A DNA stretch of 39,121 bases from an uncultured Ezakiella sp. Its GTDB lineage: Bacteria; Bacillota; Clostridia; Tissierellales; Peptoniphilaceae. Below, piece by piece: positions 1 to 9,636 of the stretch (position 1 is its first letter; each line of letters starts with the position of its first letter). The translations under genes were made by a program, and so were the position numbers. The stretch spans positions 1-39,121 of the forward strand of contig CAMYPV010000004.1 in NCBI GenBank assembly GCA_947293975.1. Direction: 5' to 3'. The notes beneath the pieces were generated by a model. The model ran no database searches. It was not told the origin of the DNA and saw only the letters and a program-made list of their open reading frames with translations.

Positions 1-3000
1 TAATAACGCCATCATTTGCAGGAGCTAAATTAGGATTATAATATCTAATTTGAACCCTTTGAGGAATATTAAATCTCGGTGCCTTGCCATCTAAGTTAAT
101 TACAACAGGATTTTCCTTTGTTTCCCATCCGTCCGGAATATTTGTAATTTGAATAAAGTATTTACCTTCAGGTAAGTTTTTATAGATAGAACGATTATCA
201 CCAAAGAACTCTTTACCTGTTAAGCTGTCCTTTGTAACCTTGTATTTTGGAATAAATGGCATATTCACACCAGAGGTACCAGCATTTGCCCAAGTATAGC
301 TTATTTGTATTGCACTTTCTCCAGTTTCTTCTGCACCTTCATCAATGAATACAAATCTAAAATCACTATTTAAGAACAATCTTTGCTCTAGTATGCCATC
401 TTTTGGACTTGATAATACTTTTCCTTGCGGTATCGAATTCTTGTCAAGAACAACTTTTACAGAATTTGAAGCTATACCTTCTGTCAAAATTTCAAATTCA
501 TTATCCTTGTAATCTTTTGTATAATGTTTGAATTTTAAAACATCCTTATTTTCTAAACCATCAACTGTAACTGTGTATTTATCGAATCTTTTTGGTACAA
601 TGATATTAATAATTTTTTCTTCAGAATTTAAAATTTCAAACTCTTTGTTTTCGACTGCAATTGCAATCTTACAATTTTTATCTACTCCAAACTCATACTT
701 ACCTAATTCTAAATTTTCAAATCCATAGTATGATAGATATCCGCTTCCAATCTTTTTAGGTCTAATTTTTTCTGTGCTTCCCTTTTTAACAATGTATAAA
801 TCCTTGAGATCTAAGCTATCATTATAAGAAACTTCGTTTAATCTTACCTTGCCTTCGCCTGTTGGATTCGGTTCTGGAACTACAGGATTTTCTTCAGCTT
901 TTTCTAAAATAAATGATACATTTCTAGTTCTAAAATTATTATCAAGCAATGCAACTTTTGACTTTCTAGCTGGCATTTTATATCCTTCAGGAACCTCTAC
1001 AATTGTAATAGTATATGTTCCTAATTTCAATTGCTTTAACTCATCTAATGTCGTTGCTTCAAAATTCATGTCATCAGCATTTGTAACTTTGAATTTTACA
1101 CCATCAATTAGATTTCCATCTACGTCTTTAAATTCAAGAGTAATACTACCTAATCCTGAACCAGGTGCATCTTTTAATTTTGTATAAACATCAAGTGTAG
1201 GATAGAATCCAGTTACAACTGTCCCTGTTGAAGGTTTATCATTATATTTAAAGTATCCCTCAAACTTACCAGCAATTTGTTTAATATTGAAGTCGTAATA
1301 ATCCTTAGGAACTTCCATGCTTTCGAAACCACTGAAAGTTAATGAATATTCAAATTTCTCACCATCAACATTTACTAGTTCGATAATAAGCTTTTCTTTT
1401 CTATCATATCTATCACTAAACGATTCATCTCTGTGACCAATATTTAATCTTAGTTTTTCGCCAGATTTATTTAATCTCTCAAGCTTTAGTTCAAGCACAG
1501 CATTTTCTAATTCTTTATTAAGTGTAATTTTTGTGCTTTGTGAATTTACAGAATTGAATAAGCCGTATCCTTTGTATTTTGAAGTACTGTAAATAGTTGG
1601 TAAATAAATATTATATTGACCATATCTTAAATCGTTTAGTTTTGAATGTTCGATAATATTTCCATTTGCATCTTCAACTACAATATCATTTTCATCAAAT
1701 ACAATATTATCATTATTAACAATATTAAATGTTATTGATGATTTAGTATTAGATACATCTGTAAAATTGAATATAACTTCTTCGTCTTTATCGACTATAG
1801 AAACTTCTTTTTCAGTTGAATCTACCATATATCCAGCTGGTACTTTATCAACCTCTACATAGTATTTTCCTGGTAGAAGCTTTGTAATATCTTTAACAAT
1901 GTTAAAACTTGAATCATAAACATTATATGAAACTTCCACTCCATCTGCTAGACCTGTTGACTTTATAATTAAAGATTTAGCCTTAATATCAGAAGGATAA
2001 GCCTTTGCCATCAAATATGATCTAGAATTTTCATTCAATGATTTTATATTAAACTCATTTGGCTCAATTTTAAATTCATTTTTATTATCTGTAATTGTGA
2101 TTTTATAGTCTTCACCATAAGGGAGTATAAAATCATAATAATAATTTTTATTTCCGCCATATGATAAACTTGTGCCTGGAACAAATACATATTCATTACC
2201 TTGGCTATCAACAGCTTTAACTGTAGCATCCAATTCTTTTTTAATTTTTTCATCTACAGAAATCTGAACACTAATTTTCTTACCAACAATTTTTTCAAGT
2301 GTTAAAGTAACAGTCTTAACAAGTTCATCTTCTGTAATTTGAACTTTAAAAGATTTTTCTGAAACTAATTTATATCCTACTGGAACATTTTTAACATTAA
2401 AAGTATATTCACCAACTTTTACTCTATTAATATTATCAATCTTTTCTCCATTAGAATCAATTATTTCGTATTCAACATCTCCTACAGACTCTGTGCTGTC
2501 TTTAACAACTGTATTTACGACAATCTTACCGTAAGATACTTGCTCCATAAAGTTTAATAAATCATCTTCGATTTTATTTCCAGCCCAGTCTTGTAAAACT
2601 AATACTATATCTTCTAACTTTTTATCTTCAGGAATTTTTATATCAATAAATTCAGTTGAATCATCTACGTCAACATTGGTTCTCTTTGATCTATCTGCTT
2701 TATCGGATTTATTAGTATAATATGCATATTTTATTCCAGAACCTTTAATCTCTCCAATATTATCAGTTATATAAACCTTTGCAATTCTTGTTGACTCATC
2801 AAATACAACCTTTGGTACACGTGGCATTTCGCGGTCAATAATTACAGGAAAATCTAAATTCTGAACATTATCAGCATATTGTGGACTTGCACTAAGTCTA
2901 ACAATATAATTACCATCTACGACTTTATCTGTTGGCTTTACAACAAATCCTGTTCTAGGTGCATATGATTTAGGGAATTTATCTCTATCCATATAAGCAT

Positions 3001-5851
3001 TTTTATTACCAGAACTTGCAAATCTCCATGTGCCAGCATCATCATGACTAACCATTTCTTTTGCATTTCCATTTTCATCTGTTGTATAAAGCGTTAAAAT
3101 TGCATTTTTAAAATTCCTATTTGCAACAAATCTAGCTCTTAGTTCATCAAAGTATCCATCGCCATTTGGTGAAAAAGCTATTTTATCTTTTCTGGTATCA
3201 AGGTTTACAAAGTTAGCACCCTTATTAAATCCAAGAACTGTCCAAGATTCACCAATAAAGCTGTATAAATAAGTTGAATTTATAGAACTTGTTTTAGCGT
3301 CATCTTTTCCATCATAATATGTTGGTACATCACCATTTTTAACATCCATATCATATATAGATTTTTCAAAAATTGGAATTTCATCAAAATCTTCACTAAA
3401 ACCAATGATAGGAATACTTAGTTCTGGAACATCCTTATCATCTGAAGTATAGAATAAATATGCGTCAATCCAATAACCATTTGGCATTTCATTCATCAAT
3501 GCCTCACGTGTATTTTGATCTATATTTATTTGATATTCATTTTCAGATACAGAATTTGCATTAACAGTAACCTTGCCAAATTCTTTTTTATATAAAGTTT
3601 TTTCTCTTAATGTGAATTTCCCATCTTTTACATCGTTTGTCATTACAACAAGTTTTGTATTGTACTCAAGATTTTTATTTCCTAAGTTTTTAATTGCAAC
3701 AGTGAATGGTTTATTATTGGCATTTGATTTCAAATTAATCTTTGCAAGACCACTTACTGGATCATACAAGTAAGCATTCGATCTAACTGCAGCCATATTA
3801 TTAACCATACCTGCCCCTTGTTTTCTAGGGCTTATAATTGAATTAGTGACTTTATCAGTAATTGGATTTGCTGTTGACATCAGCATATTCTTAATCAATA
3901 TAGAGAGATCTTTGCCTCTAAAGTCTGGAAAATCTTTCATCAATCTTTGCTTAATAATTGTAGCTGCACCAGCAATATGTGGAGCTGCCATTGAAGTTCC
4001 ATTCATATTACCATATTTACCTTCATATAATGTCGAGTAAATATCAACACCAGGTGCTGCAATTTCAGGTTTAAATTCAAAATCTATTGTAGGTCCCCAG
4101 CTTGAGAAATCACCCATATCTCCAGCTGTTGGTGCAGGATACAAATCAATTTTATCGGTATTATTAATAGTGATTGATTCACCATCTTTAATTTTTAAAG
4201 CATCGTCTCTTAAAATGCTCATGCTTGGTAACTTTGTACCGTCAATAACCATGCCAATAAATTTATTTCCACCTTCTTCGTGGTTATATATTATAGCAAC
4301 AGTAGCACCTTGAGCTTCAGCGGTATTAATCTTACTTACAAATGTAGAACCTCCACGTTCAATTAATACTGCCTTACCTTTTACTTCTTTTCCTTTATAA
4401 TCATTGATACCTTTTTGATCATCGATTATACCTTTTCCAACATTTACAACTTCAAATGTCTTATCAAAAACACCTTCCGAAGTTTTTGTAGGGCTATAAG
4501 GATAATTCTTGCCATTAACAGTAATATAAGGTAACTTTTGTGATGTATTTCCAGCTGCAGCAACACTTATTGAATACTCATAAGCACTAGGTGCACCTGT
4601 TACACCGTAATCAGGGTTATCTGATCTTACTTTTGCATTTAATCCACCAAACTGTCCGTCATTTCCAGCTGATATAGAAATAACTGCACCGGACTCAATA
4701 GCTGCTTTTAAAGTTTTGTCTAGAACAGAATCTTTTCTTAAACTCTTTGAAGCGCCAAGTGGCGAGCCTAAACTCATATTGATTGCATCAACGCCAAGTT
4801 TTACAGCATCATTAATAGCAGGCATATAATAAATTTCACTTGTTCCTGCACCTTCTGAGAAAACTCTCATCGCAAGAAGTTGAGCATTTGGAGCAACACC
4901 CTTTAATTTACCATTTGCAAGAACAGTACCAGCAACGTGTTGACCGTGCATGCTAATTTTTGGATTATTAACATCTTCATTTATGACATCATCGTTTTTT
5001 ACATAATTAAATCCAAATGGGATTTTGTTTGTAAACCATTTACCATGATTTATTCCCTTCTCGTCCATTATTGCTTTCATTTCTTCTTCAGATTTAATTC
5101 TTGCCTTTGTAATATCTATATTTTGGAAATCAGGATGATTGTAATCTGTTCCTGAATCAATTACAGCTACAAGCATTCCAGCACCATCGAAGCCAGCATC
5201 CCATGCATATGGTGAGTGAATTAAATCATTTGATGTATTCATATTTGGCTCAATAGGAGCAAAATGTCTATTAATATAAACTGCATCCACAAAATTTAAT
5301 TCAGAAATTGCTTTTGCAGTTTTGTAATCAGTTTTCAATGCATAACTGTTTAATACATAATCAATACTCATTATAATTTCAAAATTATAACCCAAGTTAA
5401 GGAGTTGATTTAGAGTATTAATTTGACTATTGATATTATAATCAATTGTATCTAATACTCCCTTAGAATCTCTTGGGTTTAAACGTGATTGAGGCATTAG
5501 ACTTCTTGCTGATCTCATATCATTTAAGTATCTTCCATAGAACTGCTCAAAGCCCTTTACAGATCTAAGACCACTTGAACGAGTCGAGTTCATTTCGTAG
5601 CTAGAAACAGATCTTGTACCAATATTTCTTTCAGGATTTAGTACAACTACAATTTCTACCTCGTCTTCATCCTCGTATAATCCTGATGTTGATTTAATAA
5701 AATCATTATCAGCATCATCGATTGTAACTAATGATTGTTCATCAGTCTTTTCATAAACTCTTTCATTAATATCAGTAGCTGTAGCACCTACTACTGTCGT
5801 AAACACCATTAATAGTGCTAACAATAATGAAAGTATCTTCTTATTTTGCAT
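1..5851 (-). CDS. Giant secreted S8 (subtilisin/C5a-peptidase-like) serine protease, 3' end outside the window
   Basis: The minus-strand frame opened by ATG at 5851 stays open to the left edge (1950 codons, no stop), so the C-terminus is missing. A signal peptide is visible (MQNKKILSLLLALLMVF...). Residues of about 30-215 look like a propeptide. The S8 domain then shows Asp232 (AVIDSGTDY), His302 (SMHGQHVAG), oxyanion Asn397 (SAGNDG) and Ser620 (NGTSMAAPH), so the full catalytic set is present. A PA-type insert lies at about 430-560 (GKAVLIERGG), as in lactocepins and streptococcal C5a peptidases. After about residue 690 come fibronectin-like and many CnaB/prealbumin-like beta modules (for example KVGEYTFNVKNVPVGYKL), which usually form a stalk. 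By family knowledge such enzymes are cell-surface proteases cutting host or nutrient proteins; the substrate here is unknown. An RBS (AGGAGG, 5861-5866) and a promoter lie just upstream. The anchor type cannot be told because the end is missing. Confidence 0.93.
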   Translation of the reverse strand, partial: MQNKKILSLLLALLMVFTTVVGATATDINERVYEKTDEQSLVTIDDADNDFIKSTSGLYEDEDEVEIVVVLNPERNIGTRSVSSYEMNSTRSSGLRSVKGFEQFYGRYLNDMRSARSLMPQSRLNPRDSKGVLDTIDYNINSQINTLNQLLNLGYNFEIIMSIDYVLNSYALKTDYKTAKAISELNFVDAVYINRHFAPIEPNMNTSNDLIHSPYAWDAGFDGAGMLVAVIDSGTDYNHPDFQNIDITKARIKSEEEMKAIMDEKGINHGKWFTNKIPFGFNYVKNDDVINEDVNNPKISMHGQHVAGTVLANGKLKGVAPNAQLLAMRVFSEGAGTSEIYYMPAINDAVKLGVDAINMSLGSPLGASKSLRKDSVLDKTLKAAIESGAVISISAGNDGQFGGLNAKVRSDNPDYGVTGAPSAYEYSISVAAAGNTSQKLPYITVNGKNYPYSPTKTSEGVFDKTFEVVNVGKGIIDDQKGINDYKGKEVKGKAVLIERGGSTFVSKINTAEAQGATVAIIYNHEEGGNKFIGMVIDGTKLPSMSILRDDALKIKDGESITINNTDKIDLYPAPTAGDMGDFSSWGPTIDFEFKPEIAAPGVDIYSTLYEGKYGNMNGTSMAAPHIAGAATIIKQRLMKDFPDFRGKDLSILIKNMLMSTANPITDKVTNSIISPRKQGAGMVNNMAAVRSNAYLYDPVSGLAKINLKSNANNKPFTVAIKNLGNKNLEYNTKLVVMTNDVKDGKFTLREKTLYKKEFGKVTVNANSVSENEYQINIDQNTREALMNEMPNGYWIDAYLFYTSDDKDVPELSIPIIGFSEDFDEIPIFEKSIYDMDVKNGDVPTYYDGKDDAKTSSINSTYLYSFIGESWTVLGFNKGANFVNLDTRKDKIAFSPNGDGYFDELRARFVANRNFKNAILTLYTTDENGNAKEMVSHDDAGTWRFASSGNKNAYMDRDKFPKSYAPRTGFVVKPTDKVVDGNYIVRLSASPQYADNVQNLDFPVIIDREMPRVPKVVFDESTRIAKVYITDNIGEIKGSGIKYAYYTNKSDKADRSKRTNVDVDDSTEFIDIKIPEDKKLEDIVLVLQDWAGNKIEDDLLNFMEQVSYGKIVVNTVVKDSTESVGDVEYEIIDSNGEKIDNINRVKVGEYTFNVKNVPVGYKLVSEKSFKVQITEDELVKTVTLTLEKIVGKKISVQISVDEKIKKELDATVKAVDSQGNEYVFVPGTSLSYGGNKNYYYDFILPYGEDYKITITDNKNEFKIEPNEFNIKSLNENSRSYLMAKAYPSDIKAKSLIIKSTGLADGVEVSYNVYDSSFNIVKDITKLLPGKYYVEVDKVPAGYMVDSTEKEVSIVDKDEEVIFNFTDVSNTKSSITFNIVNNDNIVFDENDIVVEDANGNIIEHSKLNDLRYGQYNIYLPTIYSTSKYKGYGLFNSVNSQSTKITLNKELENAVLELKLERLNKSGEKLRLNIGHRDESFSDRYDRKEKLIIELVNVDGEKFEYSLTFSGFESMEVPKDYYDFNIKQIAGKFEGYFKYNDKPSTGTVVTGFYPTLDVYTKLKDAPGSGLGSITLEFKDVDGNLIDGVKFKVTNADDMNFEATTLDELKQLKLGTYTITIVEVPEGYKMPARKSKVALLDNNFRTRNVSFILEKAEENPVVPEPNPTGEGKVRLNEVSYNDSLDLKDLYIVKKGSTEKIRPKKIGSGYLSYYGFENLELGKYEFGVDKNCKIAIAVENKEFEILNSEEKIINIIVPKRFDKYTVTVDGLENKDVLKFKHYTKDYKDNEFEILTEGIASNSVKVVLDKNSIPQGKVLSSPKDGILEQRLFLNSDFRFVFIDEGAEETGESAIQISYTWANAGTSGVNMPFIPKYKVTKDSLTGKEFFGDNRSIYKNLPEGKYFIQITNIPDGWETKENPVVINLDGKAPRFNIPQRVQIRYYNPNLAPANDGVI

Positions 5852-5878
5852 TTTTATGCACCTCCTATATTTTACTTT

Positions 5879-5907
5879 ATTGTATCACACAATTATTATT
5901 TTTTCCA
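5879..5907 (-). promoter_or_regulatory. Sigma-A promoter of the S8 protease gene
   Basis: On the minus strand, TGGAAA (5902-5907, 4 of 6 to the -35 consensus), a 17-bp spacer and TACAAT (5879-5884) preceded by TGA form an extended -10 promoter. The predicted start is near 5872. This gives a leader of about 20 nt holding only the RBS at 5861-5866. Confidence 0.55.
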
Positions 5908-5980
5908 GTTTGTAACCTTATTTTTTATATTTTTTTATAACTTTAATTTCGGTTATCGAATTATTTGAGTAAAGTATTTC

Positions 5981-6009
5981 TTGTAATGCATATTTTTATA
6001 TGTTAAAAT
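5981..6009 (+). promoter_or_regulatory. Sigma-A promoter of tmcAL, very short leader
   Basis: TTGTAA (5981-5986), a 17-bp spacer and TAAAAT (6004-6009) preceded by TGT form an extended -10 promoter. The predicted start near 6016 would fall on the RBS itself (GAGGTG, 6016-6021), only about 10 nt before the ATG at 6026. The mRNA would thus be almost leaderless, which is a reason for some doubt. Confidence 0.45.
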
Positions 6010-6025
6010 TAATTTGAGGTGAATT

Positions 6026-7090
6026 ATGTTTATAGGTATTATCGCTGAGTTTAACCCTTTTCACAAAGGGCATTCGCATCTTGTAAACTCTGTAAAAGAA
6101 AACAATAAAATTATTTCAATTATGAGTGGAGATTATGTTGTTCGAGGTGAATTTGCAATTTATGATAAATTTACTAGAGCAATTTCTGCTTATAAAGCTG
6201 GAGTAGATGCTGTATTTGAACTAGCATCTGTTTTTTCTATTCAAAATGCCGAAGAATTTAGTAGAAATGCTATTAGACATTTAAAACACCTTGGTATCGA
6301 TGGCATTTGTTTTGGTGCTGAAAATCCTGATATTGATTTTTTATATTATGCACGAGAGATTGTTGATTCAATTAATTCTGATCTCATAAATAAAAAAACT
6401 AAGCTAGAAAATATTTCTTACAGCAATTTCGTTAAAAATTATATTCATAAACAAACAGATAGATTAATAGGAAGCAACGATATGCTTGCACTTGAATATC
6501 TAAGACAAATCAAAATTCAAAATTTAAATATAAAAATATTACCTATAAAACGAGTTGTGAGCGAATACAACAGTTCGCATTACACTGAATACTCTGCTAC
6601 CTCTATCCGTAAGCATATTTTGTCTAATAATAATCTATTAACACTTAATAATGTCTTACCACTCATAAAATCTATTGGTCCATTGATAAAAATCGATACA
6701 GAAAACTTAGAAGAATCTGAGATAAATAAAATCTATGACGCTATTTTTAATTCTAATTCATACCAAGATATTATTAAAAACTCTACACACAAAAGACTTA
6801 GCGTCTCAAGATTACAAAGAGCATTGTTAAAATCTATCTTAGGCATAGACAGTTTATGTGAAAAAAAATATCGCAATACGATTTTATTAAAACCGCTTGC
6901 GATAAATAAAAATAATAATATATTAAATACTCTTGATAAAAATAAGCTCTACACATCTTTTAAGAATATAGATATCCTTGATGATGATACTAGAGAGCTT
7001 TATTTTATAAATGAAAAACACAGTGAATTCTATCATAGCTTGACTGATAATAAAAAACTACTTGATAGAACAAATTCCCCTTTCATATAA
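6026..7090 (+). CDS. tmcAL: tRNA(Met) cytidine acetate ligase, TmcAL/YlbM family
   Basis: The 354-aa protein starts with the nucleotidyltransferase signature of the family (GIIAEFNPFHKGH, residues 4-16), followed by SGDYVVRGEFA and a conserved region around FELASVFSIQNAEEF. Family members use ATP and acetate to make N4-acetylcytidine at the wobble position of elongator tRNA-Met. The length is somewhat below the roughly 400 residues usual for YlbM proteins; the shortening appears to be in the C-terminal half, where the sequence is Asn/Lys/Leu-rich and poorly conserved. The start is set by the RBS GAGGTG 5 bp upstream. It is the only plus-strand gene seen, divergent from the S8 protease and convergent with the rluD-type gene, whose last 33 bp it overlaps. 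Function is assigned by family, not by experiment. Confidence 0.88.
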   Translation: MFIGIIAEFNPFHKGHSHLVNSVKENNKIISIMSGDYVVRGEFAIYDKFTRAISAYKAGVDAVFELASVFSIQNAEEFSRNAIRHLKHLGIDGICFGAENPDIDFLYYAREIVDSINSDLINKKTKLENISYSNFVKNYIHKQTDRLIGSNDMLALEYLRQIKIQNLNIKILPIKRVVSEYNSSHYTEYSATSIRKHILSNNNLLTLNNVLPLIKSIGPLIKIDTENLEESEINKIYDAIFNSNSYQDIIKNSTHKRLSVSRLQRALLKSILGIDSLCEKKYRNTILLKPLAINKNNNILNTLDKNKLYTSFKNIDILDDDTRELYFINEKHSEFYHSLTDNKKLLDRTNSPFI

Positions 7091-7966
7091 GCCAGTCTTT
7101 TTTAATATCTCAACAAAATCATCAGGTAATTCCGCTTTAAAGTCCATGATTTTATTAGTAATAGGATGATTAAATACCAAATGATAAGCATGCAGCATCT
7201 GTCTAGGTGCTGCTATTTTTTCTTTTATGAGACCATATAAATTATCCCCTATTATTGGTAGATTATTATATGATAAATGGACACGAATTTGATGGGTCCT
7301 TCCCGTTTTTATCTGTACATTTAATAGTGAATAATTTTCATTACTACATATTTTATTAACTATAGATAGTGCATTTCTACCACCTTCAACAACACCCATT
7401 TTAACAGGATTGTTAGAGCGTCCGATTGGTTCGTCTATGATAAATTCATCTTGCTTAGGCATGCCATTGACTATTGCCAAATATTCTTTGATGATATTTC
7501 TTGATTGAAACTCCTGTTGAAGTTTAATATGTGCATCATTATTTTTTGCAATAACTAAAATTCCGGAAGTGTCTGCATCTAATCTATGGACTATTCCAGG
7601 TCTATCTTCTCCGTTAACATCGCTAAGCTCTGTCCCATAATATAGAAGCCAATTCACGACGCTATCTCCCTTATAGCTCTTCGCACCATGGGATGCAATA
7701 AATGGCGGCTTATTTATAACAATTATATCTTCATCTTCGTAAATAATTGGAATGTTTAAATTTTTTGGTGCATTATAATCAATCGGATCTGAAATGAAAA
7801 TCTCATCTCCTTCTTTTAGCTTATAACTTGATTTTATTGCTTTATTATTAATCAATACATTGCCAGATTTTATTTCATTAGAAAACTCAGATCTTGTATC
7901 AAAACCAAATTCTTTAAAAAAAGTGTCAAGCCTTTTATCGCTAGACACTACAATAGTCATATTCAT
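7058..7966 (-). CDS. Ribosomal large-subunit pseudouridine synthase, RluD/YlyB family
   Basis: A 302-aa protein with an N-terminal S4 RNA-binding domain (about residues 10-60, RLDTFFKEFG...VLINNK) and a RluA/RluD catalytic domain. The catalytic aspartate is Asp130 in GIVHRLDADTSG; most relatives have Lys after the Asp, here Ala. RTHQIRVHL (near 225) is the second family motif. It isomerises uridines in 23S rRNA. It is the last gene of the der-to-rluD operon, overlapping lspA by 4 bp (ATGA), next to lspA as in the classical lspA-ylyB pair of Bacillus. The exact target uridine cannot be read from sequence. No terminator is visible before its 3' end meets tmcAL on the other strand. Confidence 0.9.
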   Translation of the reverse strand: MNMTIVVSSDKRLDTFFKEFGFDTRSEFSNEIKSGNVLINNKAIKSSYKLKEGDEIFISDPIDYNAPKNLNIPIIYEDEDIIVINKPPFIASHGAKSYKGDSVVNWLLYYGTELSDVNGEDRPGIVHRLDADTSGILVIAKNNDAHIKLQQEFQSRNIIKEYLAIVNGMPKQDEFIIDEPIGRSNNPVKMGVVEGGRNALSIVNKICSNENYSLLNVQIKTGRTHQIRVHLSYNNLPIIGDNLYGLIKEKIAAPRQMLHAYHLVFNHPITNKIMDFKAELPDDFVEILKKTGLYERGICSIK

Positions 7967-8412
7967 TTTTTACCACCAAATATAATTGTTAAAATAAAAA
8001 TAAAAGCTGCAACTGATATATAGCAATCTGCCAAATTAAATACAGGAAAATCATACACATTAAATAATCTAACCGATATAAAATCAATTACATATCCATT
8101 TAAGACTCTATCAATAAAATTACCTATGGCTCCTGATATGAATAGAACAAATGCACATTTTTCAATTTTATTAAAATGATTTCTATTATTATAAACATAT
8201 ACTGAAAGAAAAATAATGACAGCAACAGTAAGTATTATAAAAAAAGTTTGCTTACCAGAAAGCATTCCAAAGGCTGCTCCTCTATTTTCTAGGTACATAA
8301 ACTTAAACCATGAAAAAATTTCCACGGTATTATCCATCAAATATTTTGCAGAAATATATTTAGTTATTTGATCAATCGCAATCAACAAAATTGAAAATAA
8401 AATATAAATCAA
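7963..8412 (-). CDS. lspA: Lipoprotein signal peptidase II
   Basis: A 149-aa membrane protein with four hydrophobic segments (about 1-17, 55-75, 85-102, 130-146). The two catalytic aspartates of the A8 peptidase family are present: Asp101 in GNFIDRV and Asp129 in FNLADCYI. The ENRGAAFG motif at 42-49 is also typical. It cleaves the signal peptide of diacylglyceryl-prolipoproteins at the outer face of the membrane. It begins with a TTG codon (8410-8412) supported by a good RBS (GGAGAG) about 6 nt upstream, and this start overlaps the ylmH stop codon (TTGA). Confidence 0.95.
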   Translation of the reverse strand: MIYILFSILLIAIDQITKYISAKYLMDNTVEIFSWFKFMYLENRGAAFGMLSGKQTFFIILTVAVIIFLSVYVYNNRNHFNKIEKCAFVLFISGAIGNFIDRVLNGYVIDFISVRLFNVYDFPVFNLADCYISVAAFIFILTIIFGGKK

Positions 8413-9173
8413 ATTAATCTCTCCGTTTTAATTCTAAGATTGCCCTTCTGAGTTTGTCCCAAAACTTCAACAACCCTAACTCTACCATATCCTCTTAACG
8501 ACAATAGACATTTCTCTGTAATTTCATATGATATCTTGTCTAAGACTCTATAATTTAACTTTAATAAACCCTTTGAAATTTTATCTTGCGACTCATTTCT
8601 AGAAATATTATAAATCTTACTTACAACAGCGTCTAATCGCATTGATGGTACTATAAAAGTATTTTCTTTGTAATTAGGCTTAGGCATATCAATATTATAT
8701 TGAACCGTATATGGATTTATACTATGCCTTCTAATATCTCTAAATTCAGTTAATATATAACCTTCTATGGATTTTCCAACAACCACATAAACTTTGTCAC
8801 TCACGATAATATCGCCAACAACTCGTCGATCAACTCCAAGTGATAAAATTTTACCAAGTACGTCGCTATGCTTGATGTCATTAAATGGATTATCAAAACA
8901 AATAACACTCACATAATCATTAGGATCCGTCTCTATATACCATGGAGCAAATACCAGAAATTTACTCTCAGCATTATTTATTCCACAAAAAAATTCTGCT
9001 TTAATCTCATCATCTTGATTTGCAATCGCTGTTGACATTTCTTGCCAAAAGGGGTCGACAAAACACACCGGTTCAGGTGTATGATTTTTTAAAGCATTAT
9101 GTGCTTTTTCTAGTATTCTAGTATATTTTAGTTTTTCTTCATCGTTATACAAAAACGATAAATTATCTACCAA
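8409..9173 (-). CDS. ylmH: YlmH-family RNA-binding protein with S4 domain
   Basis: A 254-aa protein. The N-terminal part matches the YlmH family (CFVDPFWQEM near 38-47, equivalent to the FLDP region), and a C-terminal S4 domain lies at about 175-240 (MRLDAVVSKIYNISR). Homologues bind RNA or ribosomes, have been linked to ribosome quality control, and sit in the sepF neighbourhood in Firmicutes. The reading frame begins at a TTG (9171-9173) that overlaps the sepF stop by 7 bp, with only a weak purine-rich stretch upstream, so translation is probably coupled to sepF. No better ATG is present near the expected N-terminus. Confidence 0.87.
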   Translation of the reverse strand: MVDNLSFLYNDEEKLKYTRILEKAHNALKNHTPEPVCFVDPFWQEMSTAIANQDDEIKAEFFCGINNAESKFLVFAPWYIETDPNDYVSVICFDNPFNDIKHSDVLGKILSLGVDRRVVGDIIVSDKVYVVVGKSIEGYILTEFRDIRRHSINPYTVQYNIDMPKPNYKENTFIVPSMRLDAVVSKIYNISRNESQDKISKGLLKLNYRVLDKISYEITEKCLLSLRGYGRVRVVEVLGQTQKGNLRIKTERLI

Positions 9174-9622
9174 TTATAAAGTCCACTCTCTATGAGTTCT
9201 TCTTTAATACCTTCAATACCTACACCTTTTGGAGCAAGAATAAAGATATCTTTTGTAACCTTTTGAATTTTACCTTCAATTGCGTAAATTCCACCGTTGA
9301 TAAAATCAAAAACTTGTCTCTTAAGTTCTGGTTCAAGATTTTCAAAATTTACAACAACTGCATCATTCATAATCAATCTATCAATGATTTTTGGTGCATC
9401 ATCGTATTTAATTGGATCTTGAATTTGGATTTTAAATGCAGTTGGTCTTGCTTGAACAACACTTGCTGTTTGCCTTTTTTCAGTTACGCTTACTCTAGGG
9501 CTAAATGTAGTTGATTTAACAGGTTTTTCTACTTCCTCTTCAACATCATCTTCGTAATCGTAATCATCTTGCTCATCGTCTGGAGCAACTAAAAAACTCT
9601 TCATTTTATCTAAAAAGCTCAT
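9167..9622 (-). CDS. sepF: Cell division protein SepF
   Basis: A 151-aa protein with the usual layout: an N-terminal amphipathic membrane anchor (MSFLDKMKSFLV), a long acidic linker (Asp/Glu/Tyr-rich, about 15-35) and a C-terminal DUF552/SepF fold from about 62 (KIQIQDPIKYDDAPKIIDRL... DFINGGIYAIEGKI). SepF tethers FtsZ filaments to the membrane and shapes the septum. A strong RBS (GGGGGAAAG) precedes the ATG. It lies between yggS and ylmH; the ylmG and divIVA genes often found here in Bacillus-like genomes are missing. Confidence 0.94.
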   Translation of the reverse strand: MSFLDKMKSFLVAPDDEQDDYDYEDDVEEEVEKPVKSTTFSPRVSVTEKRQTASVVQARPTAFKIQIQDPIKYDDAPKIIDRLIMNDAVVVNFENLEPELKRQVFDFINGGIYAIEGKIQKVTKDIFILAPKGVGIEGIKEELIESGLYNW

Positions 9623-9636
9623 AATCTTTCCCCCTA

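Noticed and set aside
849..1187. Plus-strand open frame of 112 codons opposite the S8 protease
   Set aside because: It is a shadow of the continuous minus-strand protease frame, which encodes recognisable beta modules there.
5945..5962. Short inverted repeat (TTCG-N5-CGAA) between the divergent S8 protease and tmcAL promoters
   Set aside because: Arms of only 4 bp are expected by chance in this sequence; no second copy was noticed.
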